Shown here in pieces: positions 63,334 to 64,000 of a stretch of 64,000 nt of DNA. Location of the stretch: the NCBI GenBank assembly GCA_964019335.1, contig OZ025648.1, forward strand, positions 1,054,001 to 1,118,000, in the 5' to 3' direction. The notes under the pieces were generated by a model, which saw only the letters and a program-made list of their open reading frames with translations, was not told the origin of the DNA and searched no databases. The DNA is from Diplonema japonicum. Its lineage: Eukaryota; Euglenozoa; Diplonemea; Diplonemida; Diplonemidae. Both the position numbers and the translations under genes were made by a program. How positions within the stretch are numbered: position 1 is the stretch's first letter; the number at the start of each line of letters is the position of its first letter.

Positions 63334-64000
63334 CCACGTCGTTCCTTTCTTTTTTTTAAAAGCTCTTAATTCTCAACCCTGTCTAAGGGTAACGGAATTG
63401 CCTTCGGGTATAGGCATTATAAACACGCTCCGAGGGGAAAAAGAAAAAAGTTTTTTTTTTTAAATTCCCCTTCTTCTCATGAGCAGAACTAATAACACCT
63501 TCTTCTTCTCTTTTTATTTAGAAAAAAAAAAAAAAAGAAGAAAGTTTTTTTTTTCACTATTTTGATAATGTAATTGTATTGGTGTCTGCGATGCTGTTCT
63601 CATACACATCTGGTAAATGGTCTTCCGCACGCTCGAAAGAATTCTAAAAAACGGTGCTAAAAAAAAGAGTGGTGATGGCATTGTTGGGGTGACCTTCTGC
63701 AAGTTGAACTCGACTACTGTGCATAATTAACCGATTTTTTTTTTCTTTTTATTACCGGATTTGTATTTATATTGTTCAGTTTTAATAATGGTCTGGGGAT
63801 TTAGTGTACTGTATAAATTATGTACCTTTTTCGGATTTTGGACCCAACTTGGGACTTTTTACAGAACAATACAAAAAACTATTTTTATTATTTTTGGCCT
63901 GACCCCCCCCCCCCCCCCCCCAGGACAGGCCCCACTAAAATCAAAGGCACGTTTGTGGTGTACAAGATCTACTTTTTGGTTTCCATTTTCAAAACAAGGT
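63334..64000. other. terminal spacer
   Basis: T/A-rich sequence with mixed islands near 63390-63440 and 63570-63720, and a run of 18 C at 63904-63921. No gene is supported. The sequence after the C run could begin a new feature beyond the window. Confidence 0.45.

Noticed and set aside
1-64000. Minus-strand ORFs over 100 codons (for example opposite 21425-22135 and 45030-45659)
   Set aside because: All lie opposite well-supported + strand genes or low-complexity sequence and show repetitive Cys/Ser/His or Val composition from the complementary codons.
1-64000. tRNA, rRNA and CRISPR features
   Set aside because: No tRNA with matching arms and T-loop, no rRNA core sequences and no regularly spaced repeats with unique spacers were found by eye.

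Overview
The window is nuclear DNA from a unicellular flagellate eukaryote. Every gene I can support lies on the + strand. Coding regions are balanced in base composition, while the gaps are almost pure homopolymer and polypyrimidine sequence. Introns are few, mostly very short (36-82 nt), and several are built around long runs of T or A. Many genes have a polypyrimidine tract and an AG a few to about 65 nt before the start codon, with gaps as small as 0-250 nt. That layout is what one expects of polycistronic transcription with spliced-leader trans-splicing, as in Euglenozoa. Short 5'-UTR introns would give the same picture, so the lineage is an inference. Kinetoplastid-like KYG-type motifs and a CCDC81-type HU protein fit a flagellate.

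Layout: 1-1144, 3' end of a type I membrane protein. 1850-2923, kelch protein. 3138-3330, 48-bp minisatellite. 3400-5517, protein with an EF-hand-like motif and three HTH-like repeats. It shares an ATGA overlap with 5514-8789, a tandem pseudo-metacaspase. 8896-33388 is one giant gene of about 24.5 kb with nine introns. I reconstruct an ~8,012-residue receptor: signal peptide, cysteine-rich, EGF and IPT ectodomain, eight membrane segments, a B-box zinc finger in a cytosolic loop and an EF-hand. 34146-35220, NIPA-type Mg2+ transporter. 36778-39300, SPX-EXS phosphate exporter with a foreign domain inside EXS. 41469-42944, MFS carrier. 43788-44498, uridine kinase. 45144-46684, DYRK kinase. 47958-49112, inositol polyphosphate 5-phosphatase. 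50193-51002, CCDC81/HU protein. 51331-54465, EF-hand/cyclic-nucleotide-gated channel. 54717-56831, J-domain coiled-coil protein. 57891-59105, secreted sialidase-like protein. Two short genes lie at 61215-61490 and 63145-63333.

The right half also holds mobile DNA. There are four 5'-truncated copies or 3' ends of LINE-like retrotransposons (39.5-40.5, 44.92-44.98, 56.97-57.21 and 59.1-60.3 kb) whose 3' ends carry hairpins and T tails instead of A tails. There is a foldback element at 62430-63003, and MITE-like ends sharing an AATAGCTATT core. A two-stem hairpin ending in T6 at 43388-43450 may be a small RNA.

Functionally the genes lean towards sensing and signalling at membranes: a giant adhesion-type receptor, a Ca2+/cyclic-nucleotide channel, ion and phosphate transport, inositol phosphate turnover and a DYRK kinase. 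No operon-like pathway is evident, which fits a eukaryotic gene cluster.
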